DNA of 64,000 nucleotides. Source: Paraburkholderia dioscoreae. GTDB lineage: Bacteria; Pseudomonadota; Gammaproteobacteria; Burkholderiales; Burkholderiaceae. The translations under genes were made by a program, and so were the position numbers. The DNA lies in NCBI RefSeq assembly GCF_902459535.1, contig NZ_LR699553.1, forward strand, positions 2,790,001-2,854,000, in the 5' to 3' direction. The notes beneath the pieces were generated by a model. The model had not been told where the DNA came from, searched no databases, and saw only the letters and a list, made by a program, of their open reading frames with translations. Below, one piece after another: positions 23,799 through 32,722 of the stretch (the stretch's first letter is position 1; the number at the start of each line of letters is the position of its first letter).

Positions 23799-26287
23799 AG
23801 CATTACGTTGGAATCGATCTCGGCACCACCAACAGCGCGATCACCACATACGACGCCGAGAACGTACGGCTTTACAAAAGCCCCGAGCAGAACGACGTGA
23901 CGCCTTCGGCGATCTTTGTGGACAAGCGTGGCAATAGATATTTCGGCCAACGAGCTTACGAAAATGCGGCGCGCAGCCCCGACAACGCGGCAAAGCTTTT
24001 TAAACGCCTGATGGGGACAAGCACGCCGATCAACCTGTCGGCGGTTGGACTGGTCATGACGCCCGAAGAATGCTCTGCGGAGATTCTGCGCGTGCTATTC
24101 GGCTATCTGCCGGAAGAGATTCGAAACGACCCGGACACGGGAACCGTTATCACGGTGCCGGCGGCGTTCAACCAAATGCAGAAAGATGCGACGATGGCGG
24201 CAGCGGAGTCCGCAGGCCTTGGCAAAGTCGCACTAATGCAGGAGCCGGTAGCAGCCGTGATGAGCGTGATGCGCCAACGCAAGTCTGACGGCATCTTCCT
24301 CGTTTTTGATTTGGGCGGCGGCACGCTGGATATCGCCATTGCGGAGAGTATCAACGGCCGCGTGAGTCTGCTAGCGCATGGCGGCGTCGCGATGTGCGGC
24401 GGACGCGATTTCGACCGCGCGCTCATGGACAACATCGTGAAGCCGTGGTTGATGGAGAACTTCGACCTTCCGGATAATTTTTCTGTAGACAAGCAATACA
24501 GCGCGTTACGCCACATGGCGGAGTGGGCAACCGAGCGAGCGAAGATCGAGCTTTCGGCCAGGGACGAGTCGATCATCAGTCTCGACGACAGTGAACTGCG
24601 CGTCAGGGACAGATCGGGGGCCGATATCTATTTGGACATTCCCGTCACCCGAGCCGAATACGACGCCCTGATCGCCGACAAACTCGAAGAGGCCATCCAG
24701 GCCGCACGGGATACTCTCGACAAGGCAGGACTCACCGCACACGACGTGGGACGTGTAGTGTTCGTTGGCGGACCAACCCAATACAAGCCGCTGCGCGACA
24801 AGGTTGCCTTTGAGTTGGGTATCGCCGCATCGACGGATGTCAATCCAATGACTGCCGTGTCGGAGGGTGCTGCTGTTTTCGCGGAATCCATTGATTGGAC
24901 AAGCCACAGTCGAGGACGCAAGAGCGGACGTGGAGAACTTTCGTCCGGCGGCGGGTTGAACCTCACATTCAACTACGTTGCGCGCACGCCCGACACGAAG
25001 GCGCGCATCGTCGCCAAGGCTGCGGGCCAAGTCGTCGCCGGCGCCGCATTCCAGATCGACAGCCTTGACACCGGATGGTCATCTGGAAGAGTCGAGCTCA
25101 GGGACGGCGCCAATGTCGAGGTGCCTCTAACCAAGCCCGGCGAGAACGTTTTCAAGGTCTTCATCTTCGATGGAGCTGGAGGGCACATCACACTGCCGCA
25201 AGATAAGCTCATCATCTCGCGCACGGCCGCCCAGATCGACGCCATTCCGGCCTCACACTCTATCGGGGTCGAGGCACGCGAGAAGCTTGGCGGGCGCATG
25301 ATCATGGCGTATATCGTGCGCGAGGGCGATCCTCTTCCGAAGAAGGGAAAAATTACGTTCCGCGCGGACGAGTCGCTACGGGCGGGGGCTCCGGGTTCTA
25401 TCAAGTTCAAGCTGTTCGAGGGCTCGATCGACGAGCCTCCCACGGACAATCGCTTCATAGGCCTTTTCGAAATACGGGGCTCCGATTTCTCCGAAGGTGT
25501 CATCGTCAAAGGAGCAGAGTTGCTCGTCGACTACGAGGCACATGACTCCGGAGCGATTGTGCTCGACGTCACCGTTCCGTCCATCGGCGCCAACTTCAAT
25601 AGTGGCCGCAATTTCTATTCGCGCCAAGACGGACAGATCGATTACTCCAACGCGGCGAAACTGATCGAGGACGACGCGGAGAATCTGGAATCTCGCATCG
25701 ACGCCATTGCGAAAAAAGTCAACGATCCTCAACTCGATCGCGCCCGCGCGAAGCTTAGGAGCGCGAAGACCGACGCGGCAAAGGGTGATCCTGAATCCGC
25801 AAAGCAGGCCATGGACGACGTGCAGGAGGCGAAAAAACTGTTGGCTCTTACACGCAGAGCAAACTTGCGAGACATTCGAACGGTGGACCTTGAGAGTTGC
25901 GTGTCGATGTTCGATGAAATTGTCAGACGGCACGCCCGACCCGCAGAAGAGACGGCGTTCGACAACCTCGCGGCCACCGCACGGCGTGCCATCGCCAGCC
26001 CAAGTGGCGACTTCGAATCGCACTTGCGCGAGATGCGTGGGAAAAACTGGGACATTCTCGCCCGCCAGGACTGGTTCGTCATCGACCGGTTCAAGTGGCT
26101 AGCGGGCGCTCCTCACCTATTCCACAATGCCAAAGAGCATGAACAGCTCGCCTTGACGGGCCTCGCTGCTCTTGAGAAGAACGACATCGATCAGTTGCGA
26201 AACGTCGTTGACCATTTGGACTCGATTCGCATCAGCCTCGGCGGGGACGATCAAATGCTGGCCGGTTCAAACATTCTTGTTGGATAG
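23795..26287 (+). CDS. Hsp70-like chaperone with unusual C-terminal region
   Basis: 830 aa versus about 640 for DnaK. The nucleotide-binding domain (1-375) is complete: GIDLGTTNS (6-14), VITVPAAFN, LMQEPVAAVM, VFDLGGGTLDIAI and VVFVGGPTQYKPLR. From about 390 a beta-rich part repeats twice (a DUF-like pair around VFKVFIFDGAGG and ENLVLD-type strands) rather than the standard DnaK peptide-binding cleft. The last 200 residues are helical, with a lid-like section rich in Ala/Lys/Asp. It likely hydrolyses ATP and binds a dedicated client. First large gene of the cassette, co-translated with the GrpE-like protein. Confidence 0.85.
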   Translation: MKHYVGIDLGTTNSAITTYDAENVRLYKSPEQNDVTPSAIFVDKRGNRYFGQRAYENAARSPDNAAKLFKRLMGTSTPINLSAVGLVMTPEECSAEILRVLFGYLPEEIRNDPDTGTVITVPAAFNQMQKDATMAAAESAGLGKVALMQEPVAAVMSVMRQRKSDGIFLVFDLGGGTLDIAIAESINGRVSLLAHGGVAMCGGRDFDRALMDNIVKPWLMENFDLPDNFSVDKQYSALRHMAEWATERAKIELSARDESIISLDDSELRVRDRSGADIYLDIPVTRAEYDALIADKLEEAIQAARDTLDKAGLTAHDVGRVVFVGGPTQYKPLRDKVAFELGIAASTDVNPMTAVSEGAAVFAESIDWTSHSRGRKSGRGELSSGGGLNLTFNYVARTPDTKARIVAKAAGQVVAGAAFQIDSLDTGWSSGRVELRDGANVEVPLTKPGENVFKVFIFDGAGGHITLPQDKLIISRTAAQIDAIPASHSIGVEAREKLGGRMIMAYIVREGDPLPKKGKITFRADESLRAGAPGSIKFKLFEGSIDEPPTDNRFIGLFEIRGSDFSEGVIVKGAELLVDYEAHDSGAIVLDVTVPSIGANFNSGRNFYSRQDGQIDYSNAAKLIEDDAENLESRIDAIAKKVNDPQLDRARAKLRSAKTDAAKGDPESAKQAMDDVQEAKKLLALTRRANLRDIRTVDLESCVSMFDEIVRRHARPAEETAFDNLAATARRAIASPSGDFESHLREMRGKNWDILARQDWFVIDRFKWLAGAPHLFHNAKEHEQLALTGLAALEKNDIDQLRNVVDHLDSIRISLGGDDQMLAGSNILVG

Positions 26288-26290
26288 GCC

Positions 26291-27727
26291 ATGTCGATAG
26301 AAGCTTGGCTGCCAATCGGTCACGAATTACATGACGGAACACGTTGTGGAAAGCCCCTCTACGGAGGACACGGCTGGCAGATCGTCACGACCGCTGGTGG
26401 CGGCCGAGCGCTTTTGGCCAACGAGGCGCTCCATTCGAAATGGGTTACCTCGCGGATTATTGACGACTCCGCATTGAAACCTCTGTTGTTCGGCTCCGCA
26501 ACATTCCACGCTCTATCGAGTGCTCCGAGCAAGATGTTGGCCCCGATCAACGAATGCCGATCTCCAAACAACAAAGCTGAGGCTCTGAGCTTCGCTTTGG
26601 CGCTAAAAGCCACGCGCGAAACGGATGCCGAATCGCCATTGCAAGATGCGATCTATGTCGAGCCTATCAGCAGGCTGCTGCCCACATACACGATCACGTC
26701 ACGCGTCGACGACGATGTGCTGCTCGGATTCTGGCTCACGGGGGGAGCGAGGGTATCCGCCAAAGCTGGCAGGCGTTTGTCGCAGATGCTCAGTTGGATG
26801 GGTTCGTCGAACCTGACCGAAGTGGTATCGGCGTCCGGGGTGATGACGCTCGCCAAGATGGCGCAGGACGATGCCGAGCAAGCCGATTTGCTCCAAACCG
26901 AGATTGCCGACCCAATCCCAAGGTCCAGTGGCGATAGAGGCATCGACTCCGATGCACGGTTCTCTTTGCCTGGACGGCCAATGCTTGAGGAGTTCTTCAA
27001 CGAGCACATCATCGACATTGTTAGAAACGAGGAGCGATACGCGGCGTTGGGGGTAGGCTTTCCATCGGCGGTGGCTCTGCATGGGCCACCTGGCTGCGGA
27101 AAGACTTTCGCGGTCGAGCAGCTCGTGGAGTTCCTAGGGTGGCCGTCTTTCCAGATCGATGCGTCGAGCGTCGCGAGTCCATACATCCACGAGACCAGCA
27201 AAAAGATCGCAGAGATCTTCGACAAGGCGATGAGGAGTGCTCCGTCCGTGCTAATCATCGACGAGATGGAGTCTTTCCTTGCCGACCGAGAAGCGGGGTC
27301 TGGCGGAAGCCATCATCGCGTTGAGGAGGTCGCAGAGTTTCTGCGGCGAATCCCCGAGGCCGGCAAGAATCATGTCCTTGTCGTAGGCATGACGAACCGG
27401 ATCGAGATGATCGATTCTGCCATCATGCGGCGTGGTCGCTTCGACCACGTGATCGAAGTCCCCCCCGCCACCGAGGAAGAAGTTTCCGCGCTGCTCGACA
27501 AGCTTTTGTCCGATCTTCCGAAGGACTCCGGCGTGGATCAGGCCACTCTCGCGAAACGTCTGGCGGGCAGGCCACTTTCTGACGTCGCTTTCGTCGTTCG
27601 CGAAGGCGCCCGACTTTCGGCTCGTGCGGGCAAATTGAAGATTAATCAGGCGTTCCTGCTGTCGGCCTTGGATAGCGCACCGTCGCGCGCAGACCAAGGT
27701 CAAAGTCGGCGCATCGGCTTTGTATAA
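26291..27727 (+). CDS. AAA+ ATPase of Cdc48/FtsH type
   Basis: 478 aa. A non-conserved N-terminal domain (1-215) precedes one AAA module: Walker A GPPGCGKT (about 265-272), Walker B VLIIDEMES (about 319-327), sensor GMTNR and the arginine finger MRRGRFD (about 378-384), then a helical lid. Relatives remodel or unfold proteins as hexamers. There is no protease domain, so it probably acts as a remodeller for the Hsp70 next door. It starts 3 bases after the Hsp70 stop, in an evident operon. Confidence 0.85.
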   Translation: MSIEAWLPIGHELHDGTRCGKPLYGGHGWQIVTTAGGGRALLANEALHSKWVTSRIIDDSALKPLLFGSATFHALSSAPSKMLAPINECRSPNNKAEALSFALALKATRETDAESPLQDAIYVEPISRLLPTYTITSRVDDDVLLGFWLTGGARVSAKAGRRLSQMLSWMGSSNLTEVVSASGVMTLAKMAQDDAEQADLLQTEIADPIPRSSGDRGIDSDARFSLPGRPMLEEFFNEHIIDIVRNEERYAALGVGFPSAVALHGPPGCGKTFAVEQLVEFLGWPSFQIDASSVASPYIHETSKKIAEIFDKAMRSAPSVLIIDEMESFLADREAGSGGSHHRVEEVAEFLRRIPEAGKNHVLVVGMTNRIEMIDSAIMRRGRFDHVIEVPPATEEEVSALLDKLLSDLPKDSGVDQATLAKRLAGRPLSDVAFVVREGARLSARAGKLKINQAFLLSALDSAPSRADQGQSRRIGFV

Positions 27728-27736
27728 GGTATGGAA

Positions 27737-28603
27737 ATGAGCACAGACGGATCAAAGGACAAAGTGCGCGGGTTCGCAGGCTTGGCGGATTTGGCACCTC
27801 CGCCCCCGCCCTCTCCGCCGCCCCCCGCCCCACCGCTCGTCTCGAATGATCAAGGGCGGGAACCGTCGGCACTCAACCCAAAGCCCGGGACGCAGAGCGT
27901 TCCTAAGAAAACAAAGAATGCTGGCAAAGAGCTATGGATCATCGGTGTGGTCGCGCTCGCGGCCATTCTTATCTACGGGGCAAACTCGGCGAACAACGTA
28001 GGGTCGGCGCCGGCCTCACCCGCGCCCGCTTACCAGCCTCCGGCTTCGCCTCCGCCAGCAGACGCTCCCCCCGCTCCGCCAGCGGAAACCACACCCGTTC
28101 CCACCCCGGCTTACTCTCCCGCGCCCGTCGTTGAATCGCTTCCTCCGCAAGGCGCCGGCTTGTTGCTCAACGACTCGCAAATAAGTTACTGCGTCGCGCA
28201 AAAAATGCGTTTGGAAACCTGGAGGAGCGTGACACAGGACACAAACAGCGCTGACGTTGACCGGTTCAACGCACAAATCAACGACTATAACTCGCGCTGC
28301 TCAAGTTACAGATATCAACAAGGTGCACAAGAACGCGTAGCTGGCGAAATGGAAAACGAGCGTCCTCGCATCGAAAGCATGGCACGCGCAGGCTGGCTCG
28401 CAACTACGCCGCCCGCACCGGCGCCAGCCCCGACCTATATTCCCGACTTGTCCAACCACTACGACACTACGGCTCCCGCGTATCCGCCCATCGTTCCAAC
28501 TCCTTCGCCATCCAGCGACGACAGCGGCAATGGCAATGGCAATGTCGATAACGATGGCAACGGTAACAGCGGCAGCGACGGCGGCGGAAACGGAAACGAA
28601 TAA
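27737..28603 (+). CDS. Single-pass membrane protein with Pro-rich and Gly/Asn-rich tails
   Basis: 288 aa from ATG 27737, with an alternative at 27731. The N-terminal 60 residues carry a run of prolines (PPPPPSPPPPAPP). A single TM helix follows at about 65-81 (LWIIGVVALAAILIYGA). The outer part has another Pro/Ala-rich spacer, a compact Cys-containing helical domain (about 150-215: QISYCVAQKMRLETWRS, YNSRCSSYRYQQ) and a low-complexity tail of Ser/Gly/Asn/Asp. The topology suggests cytoplasmic docking of the chaperones and a periplasmic sensor or anchor. No known family. Confidence 0.75.
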   Translation: MSTDGSKDKVRGFAGLADLAPPPPPSPPPPAPPLVSNDQGREPSALNPKPGTQSVPKKTKNAGKELWIIGVVALAAILIYGANSANNVGSAPASPAPAYQPPASPPPADAPPAPPAETTPVPTPAYSPAPVVESLPPQGAGLLLNDSQISYCVAQKMRLETWRSVTQDTNSADVDRFNAQINDYNSRCSSYRYQQGAQERVAGEMENERPRIESMARAGWLATTPPAPAPAPTYIPDLSNHYDTTAPAYPPIVPTPSPSSDDSGNGNGNVDNDGNGNSGSDGGGNGNE

Positions 28604-28629
28604 TCAAGAAAGTCACAACACAGACCATC

Positions 28630-30312
28630 ATGAGCACATCGCCCGACACCAACTGGCAAGACGCAAGCCCCGGATCCTTAAGCGTAACAAGCATGCACGC
28701 TAATGCGTTTTGGGTGATCGGAGCAACGACCCGAGACGACCGGCGGAAGATTGTCGAGCTCGCGGAGGCGAGGTCTTTGGAATCAGGGGGCGACGGGGCA
28801 CAAAAGGCACGTGCGGCACTGACCAATCCCAAAGGCCGTCTCGCGCAAGAAGTATCGTGGCTCCCTGGCGTCGCGCCAAAAAAAGCGTCGCAAGCGGTGG
28901 CGTCGGTTGAAGAGCGTGGCTTAGCGGTTGCGTATGACGAAGGCCTTCCACCGCTTGCGCGGGCGAACCTGACGGCAGCAGCATTCGAACTCGCTCAAGA
29001 CTTGACCCCGCACCAAATGGCCGCGCTTGCAATCAAGCTGGCCGAACTCGTCGAGGCGATCGACCCAGCAACAACACTGCTCGACATCAACGAGGATCGC
29101 GCGATCGCCGGATTTCCGGAGGTGCTAGACGAGGCCGCCGTGGAAACCGAACTAGGCGACCGCCGCACCGCTTACAAGTCAGCAATCAAAGGCGCACTTG
29201 ACCGCATGGAGTCATCACGCTTGGTCGAATCAATGGTGCTGATGGTCCGCCAAGCGACAGACGAAGGCAGGACCCCGGCCCTGCCATTGATCGATCACTT
29301 GGTCGACGCCTACGCGCTGGAAGTGGAGCCAATTCTTTCCGCACGCGCCGAGAGAATCGCTTTGGAAATCCAGGGCGCGGTCGACTTCGCTCCGCAAGGA
29401 AAAGCCAAAGTCGGCGTCGCGATTAGCTCTATTGAGGAGATGAGCCGTGCCTGGTGCGCGATCGCGAAGCCTGTCCAGTTAAACGCCAAAGCACGCGGCA
29501 CGACTGATCAATCCAGCTTCGGGTTGGGCGCAAAAATCCGGTCATTGGGAATCACGCTCAACAACGAACACAACATGATTGAATTGGCAGAGCGCACGAC
29601 CGCTTTGGTGCGGGAGCTGTTTGCCGATCTGCCCGAGCTCGCTGAAATCGCTGGAATCGACGCGGAGAAGCTCCTGGAGATCAAACAAAGTGCGATCGAT
29701 GCCAAGCGGCAGGACGACGAATGGGCGAACTCCATTACTTTCCGCTCCGAAGTCGGGCTCCTCTTCAAGGACGCACTTTCCATAGGCCCCGAGGGAATCC
29801 AGTGGAAGGGGCGGACATACCCGCTTTCTTCGATTACCGCGTTGCGTTGGGGCGGAGTCCGCAAATCAGTCAACGGGATACCGACAGGAACTGACTACAA
29901 GATCGGCATTGCCACAGAGAACGGATCGACGCTCATCGAGTTGAAGAAAGAAGCGACCTATACGAAGTTCCTCGACTGCCTATGGCGTGCGGTCTGCGTT
30001 CGCCTTATTGTTGAGATGACGCAGGCCCTCAAAGGAGGCAAGGCGCTATCTTTCGGCAGCATCGAGGTAAGTGACACGCATGCACATCTTGTGCGCTCGA
30101 AGCTTTTCGGCTTCGGTGACACGGTGAAGCTCGATTGGGGCCATGTCCATATTTGGTCAGCCAACGGGAAAGTCGTCATGGCCTCGCGCGACGACAAGAA
30201 AGTGTCCGGCGCCGCTTCATACATCGACCATTGGAATGCGCATATCTTGGAGCACGTTGTGCGCGGTGCCTTCAAAAAGGGCGTCGGCAAACTGAGCGAC
30301 TACCTGACCTGA
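28630..30312 (+). CDS. Degenerate J-like N-terminus fused to PH-like repeats
   Basis: 560 aa. Residues about 23-75 (NAFWVIGATTRDDRRKIVEL, then a helix and a NPKGRLAQEVSWLPG end) resemble a J-domain's helices I-III, but the HPD tripeptide that stimulates Hsp70 is absent. A long helical middle follows. The C-terminal third holds two PH-like units (about 375-460 and 465-545: GPEGIQWKGRTYPLSSITAL, then KLDWGHVHIWSANGKVVMA). It would link Hsp70 to a ligand or membrane. Placed between the membrane protein and the GHKL gene in the cassette. Confidence 0.65.
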   Translation: MSTSPDTNWQDASPGSLSVTSMHANAFWVIGATTRDDRRKIVELAEARSLESGGDGAQKARAALTNPKGRLAQEVSWLPGVAPKKASQAVASVEERGLAVAYDEGLPPLARANLTAAAFELAQDLTPHQMAALAIKLAELVEAIDPATTLLDINEDRAIAGFPEVLDEAAVETELGDRRTAYKSAIKGALDRMESSRLVESMVLMVRQATDEGRTPALPLIDHLVDAYALEVEPILSARAERIALEIQGAVDFAPQGKAKVGVAISSIEEMSRAWCAIAKPVQLNAKARGTTDQSSFGLGAKIRSLGITLNNEHNMIELAERTTALVRELFADLPELAEIAGIDAEKLLEIKQSAIDAKRQDDEWANSITFRSEVGLLFKDALSIGPEGIQWKGRTYPLSSITALRWGGVRKSVNGIPTGTDYKIGIATENGSTLIELKKEATYTKFLDCLWRAVCVRLIVEMTQALKGGKALSFGSIEVSDTHAHLVRSKLFGFGDTVKLDWGHVHIWSANGKVVMASRDDKKVSGAASYIDHWNAHILEHVVRGAFKKGVGKLSDYLT

Positions 30313-30509
30313 AATAATAATCAGCCGCGCGCATGAAAACACCATGGCATGAAATCGTCATGGCGCAAGCTAACGCTTGGCGACCATATTCCCGGCCACG
30401 GGTGACAGCGCTGCACGGAGCCGATACCATCGCAGAAGTTTTTCTTTGGCTTTGCCGCGACGAACCACTGCGTGTGTCGTTTCGTTTCTTTGATAAACCG
30501 AGAGCCAAC

Positions 30510-32153
30510 ATGCCGACTGGAATTAAGCCCCGCGTCAACGAAGCGCGCGAATTTCTCGAGATCGCGAAAGACTTCAAAGACCCCAAGGAGATACTTCGCG
30601 AGGCGTTGAGCAATTGTTGGGATGCGGGAGCGTCCAAGGCGACGATCAAATTTTCCTTGCTGCCCTGCCCTGGCTCTAAGCGCAAGAAAATCCGGGTGGA
30701 GATCATCGACAACGGCGACGGAATGAGCGCAGACCCGCGCGGAGACGGCAAACCCAGCGAAGTCGAAAGCTTCTTCAATCTTGGAGACTCATACAAACAC
30801 TATGGCTCGATCGGATCCAAGGGCCATGGCACGAAAATCTACTATAAGAGCCTCGGCATCACCTTGGATTCATGGAAGGATGGCCATCGGGTTCACGCGG
30901 AGACAGAAGTTCCTCCATGGGAGGAGCTCCTGAGAGGCAAGGTGCCAACGTATAGATACGAGAAAACGCTGGAGGCGGGACAGGGAACACACATCGTCGT
31001 CGACGGTTTTCAAGCAAAGCACAACGAGTTTTCGTCGCTCGACGAATTGATTCCTTACCTGCGGTGGTTCACCGTGCTGGGCTCTTTCGGGCAATATTTC
31101 AATAGCCCCCGACGCATGGACGTGGCGCTGAAACCCCTCGAATCGTCCTCGCCGGTCACTTTGCCTTACGGGTTCGAGTTTCCGCCCGAGCAAACAGACC
31201 TCGCGCAAGGCGCGGACTCGATCTGCAAATTGTTTGGCCCAAAGCGGATCTTGTGCGGCGTCACGGAAGAGGGAAACGAAGTTTATGTGGACATCATCGG
31301 CGCGCTGCTCGGCGAAAACCACCGCGGGATCGTGCCGCACACCTACACGCACATGGGCCTTTGGCTCTGCAAAGACTATATTCGCGTCGAAAGGAGCAAT
31401 GAGATCCTGGAGGCGGTGTTGAAGGGGCAGTATTACTACCGCTCGCTGCTGATTTTCGCCAATTGCCAGCAATTCGACTTGACGGCGAACCGCAACAACG
31501 TTCGCACCGAGCAAGAGTATGACCTCGCGATCGAGGGGATAAAGACGTTTTGCGCCGAGCTCTGGAAAGACGAATTCGTTGAGGCGTTTTTCGCATCGAA
31601 GAAAAACGACGAAGAGACCAAGCGGGACGAGGAAAAGGCGCGCGAACACGCCGAACGGCAGGCGAAATGGCAACAAACGAGAAAGGAGCGGCTCAACCTC
31701 TACAAGGGCCGCGCCAACCTTCCCACTGCCAGCGTGAAACGCGCCCCTGTCAAGGAACCGAGGAACGAAGCGGAGACCGGGCTGTTGTTGCAGGCGATGA
31801 TTTCGTCTGGCCATCCAGGCGTCGACTTTGTGATTGGCGAATACAACGCGACGAACGGCGTCGACCTGATCATTGAGCAGACCGACAAGGACATGGACAT
31901 GCTTAAGTGGGCGGAGCTTGTCTATTCGCTTGATCGGCTGTATCAGTGGCCGCATCCGCCGGAAGGCTATCACTGCATCATTTGTTACCAGCTGGGCGCA
32001 GTCAAAGAAGTGCAGGACTTTCTCGATGGGCAAACGGGGAAACTGGTCCCGAAGTCCGTCAAAGGCAAATACACCCTCCTCGTCGGCAGCGACAGCATCG
32101 ACATTTATGTCTTGAGAGAGTTGTTGATCGCCGCGGCGTCCAAGCCTATGTGA
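30510..32153 (+). CDS. GHKL (Hsp90-type) ATPase with a nuclease-like tail
   Basis: 547 aa from ATG 30510; a 606-aa version from 30333 is possible, but its first 59 residues look random and no ribosome site precedes it. The GHKL ATP site is complete: EALSNCWDAG (31-40), IIDNGDGM (65-72) and GSKGHGTK (102-109). Around residues 440-485 a segment with GVDFVIGEYNA, NGVDLIIEQ and LKWAELV looks like a weak PD-(D/E)XK core, as in MORC-type GHKL-nucleases. It closes the cassette, giving it both Hsp70- and Hsp90-type ATPases. Confidence 0.75.
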   Translation: MPTGIKPRVNEAREFLEIAKDFKDPKEILREALSNCWDAGASKATIKFSLLPCPGSKRKKIRVEIIDNGDGMSADPRGDGKPSEVESFFNLGDSYKHYGSIGSKGHGTKIYYKSLGITLDSWKDGHRVHAETEVPPWEELLRGKVPTYRYEKTLEAGQGTHIVVDGFQAKHNEFSSLDELIPYLRWFTVLGSFGQYFNSPRRMDVALKPLESSSPVTLPYGFEFPPEQTDLAQGADSICKLFGPKRILCGVTEEGNEVYVDIIGALLGENHRGIVPHTYTHMGLWLCKDYIRVERSNEILEAVLKGQYYYRSLLIFANCQQFDLTANRNNVRTEQEYDLAIEGIKTFCAELWKDEFVEAFFASKKNDEETKRDEEKAREHAERQAKWQQTRKERLNLYKGRANLPTASVKRAPVKEPRNEAETGLLLQAMISSGHPGVDFVIGEYNATNGVDLIIEQTDKDMDMLKWAELVYSLDRLYQWPHPPEGYHCIICYQLGAVKEVQDFLDGQTGKLVPKSVKGKYTLLVGSDSIDIYVLRELLIAAASKPM

Positions 32154-32722
32154 TGCAAAAAGCCTGCCCTGCCCGCCGGCAGGCCAGCGCCGTGACGCTT
32201 TCGTCGCAGCGCCTCACGACAAGCGTTCCGCCGATGGCGCGCGCCAGCGATCAATGAACGATTGTCGGCTGCAATGTTTCGCTTCTCCGCCGGACCTCGT
32301 GGGCATGTTGCTGTCTCACGGCCGGTCGATTGGCGCCGTGCCCGTGTAGGCATCGCGGCTTCCGCTGGCGAGAAGTGCGTCGTGGATTGCGTCGCGATAG
32401 AGTGCACCCATCACGTCCCCCATTTCGCGCTTCCGGTCGCGACTGACATTCGCGGACGCCTTCCGGGACAGCCACCGCAGATAGGCCTTCCTGGCTCACC
32501 GGACTCCACTCTACGTTCCTTGCACTCTGATCGCCTCATCCCGTTCTCCCCACCCCGCCGTCCGACGCTCGCCGGCAGCCTGACAATGACGCGTTTCGAA
32601 GGGGTGACAAGCGGCCAGCGCGCCTCTACCATCGACACGTTGCCCGCCCGGGAAATCACCCAAGAAACGGGGCGAAAATTGGCGGCGAAAATCGCCGCCT
32701 GAACCAAACCACGCGCAAAACC
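32154..32722. other. Gene-free stretch with an HNH-like relic
   Basis: About 570 bases between the cassette and DUF4365 copy 2. The only coding-like signal is the minus-strand relic at 32316-32495, listed separately. No terminator-like hairpin with a T-run was seen after the GHKL gene. Confidence 0.5.
32316..32495 (-). pseudogene. N-terminal fragment of an HNH-type protein
   Basis: Minus strand reads KAYLRWLSRKASANVSRDRK, then YRDAIHDALLASGSRDAYTG, and stops a few codons later at 32316. The pattern (Y-L-x-W-L-x-R-K-A, a helix, then S-G-x-x-D-A-Y-T-G) fits the start of a conserved HNH-associated family, cut before its catalytic part. It has no ribosome site or continuation. With the remnant at 22984 it frames the cassette, though the two belong to different HNH families. 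Confidence 0.5.

Noticed and set aside
30870..32033. 387-codon minus-strand frame opposite the GHKL gene
   Set aside because: Antisense shadow; no motif.
22984..32495. One HNH gene split by the chaperone cassette
   Set aside because: The two remnants belong to different HNH-type families, so they cannot be the ends of one gene.
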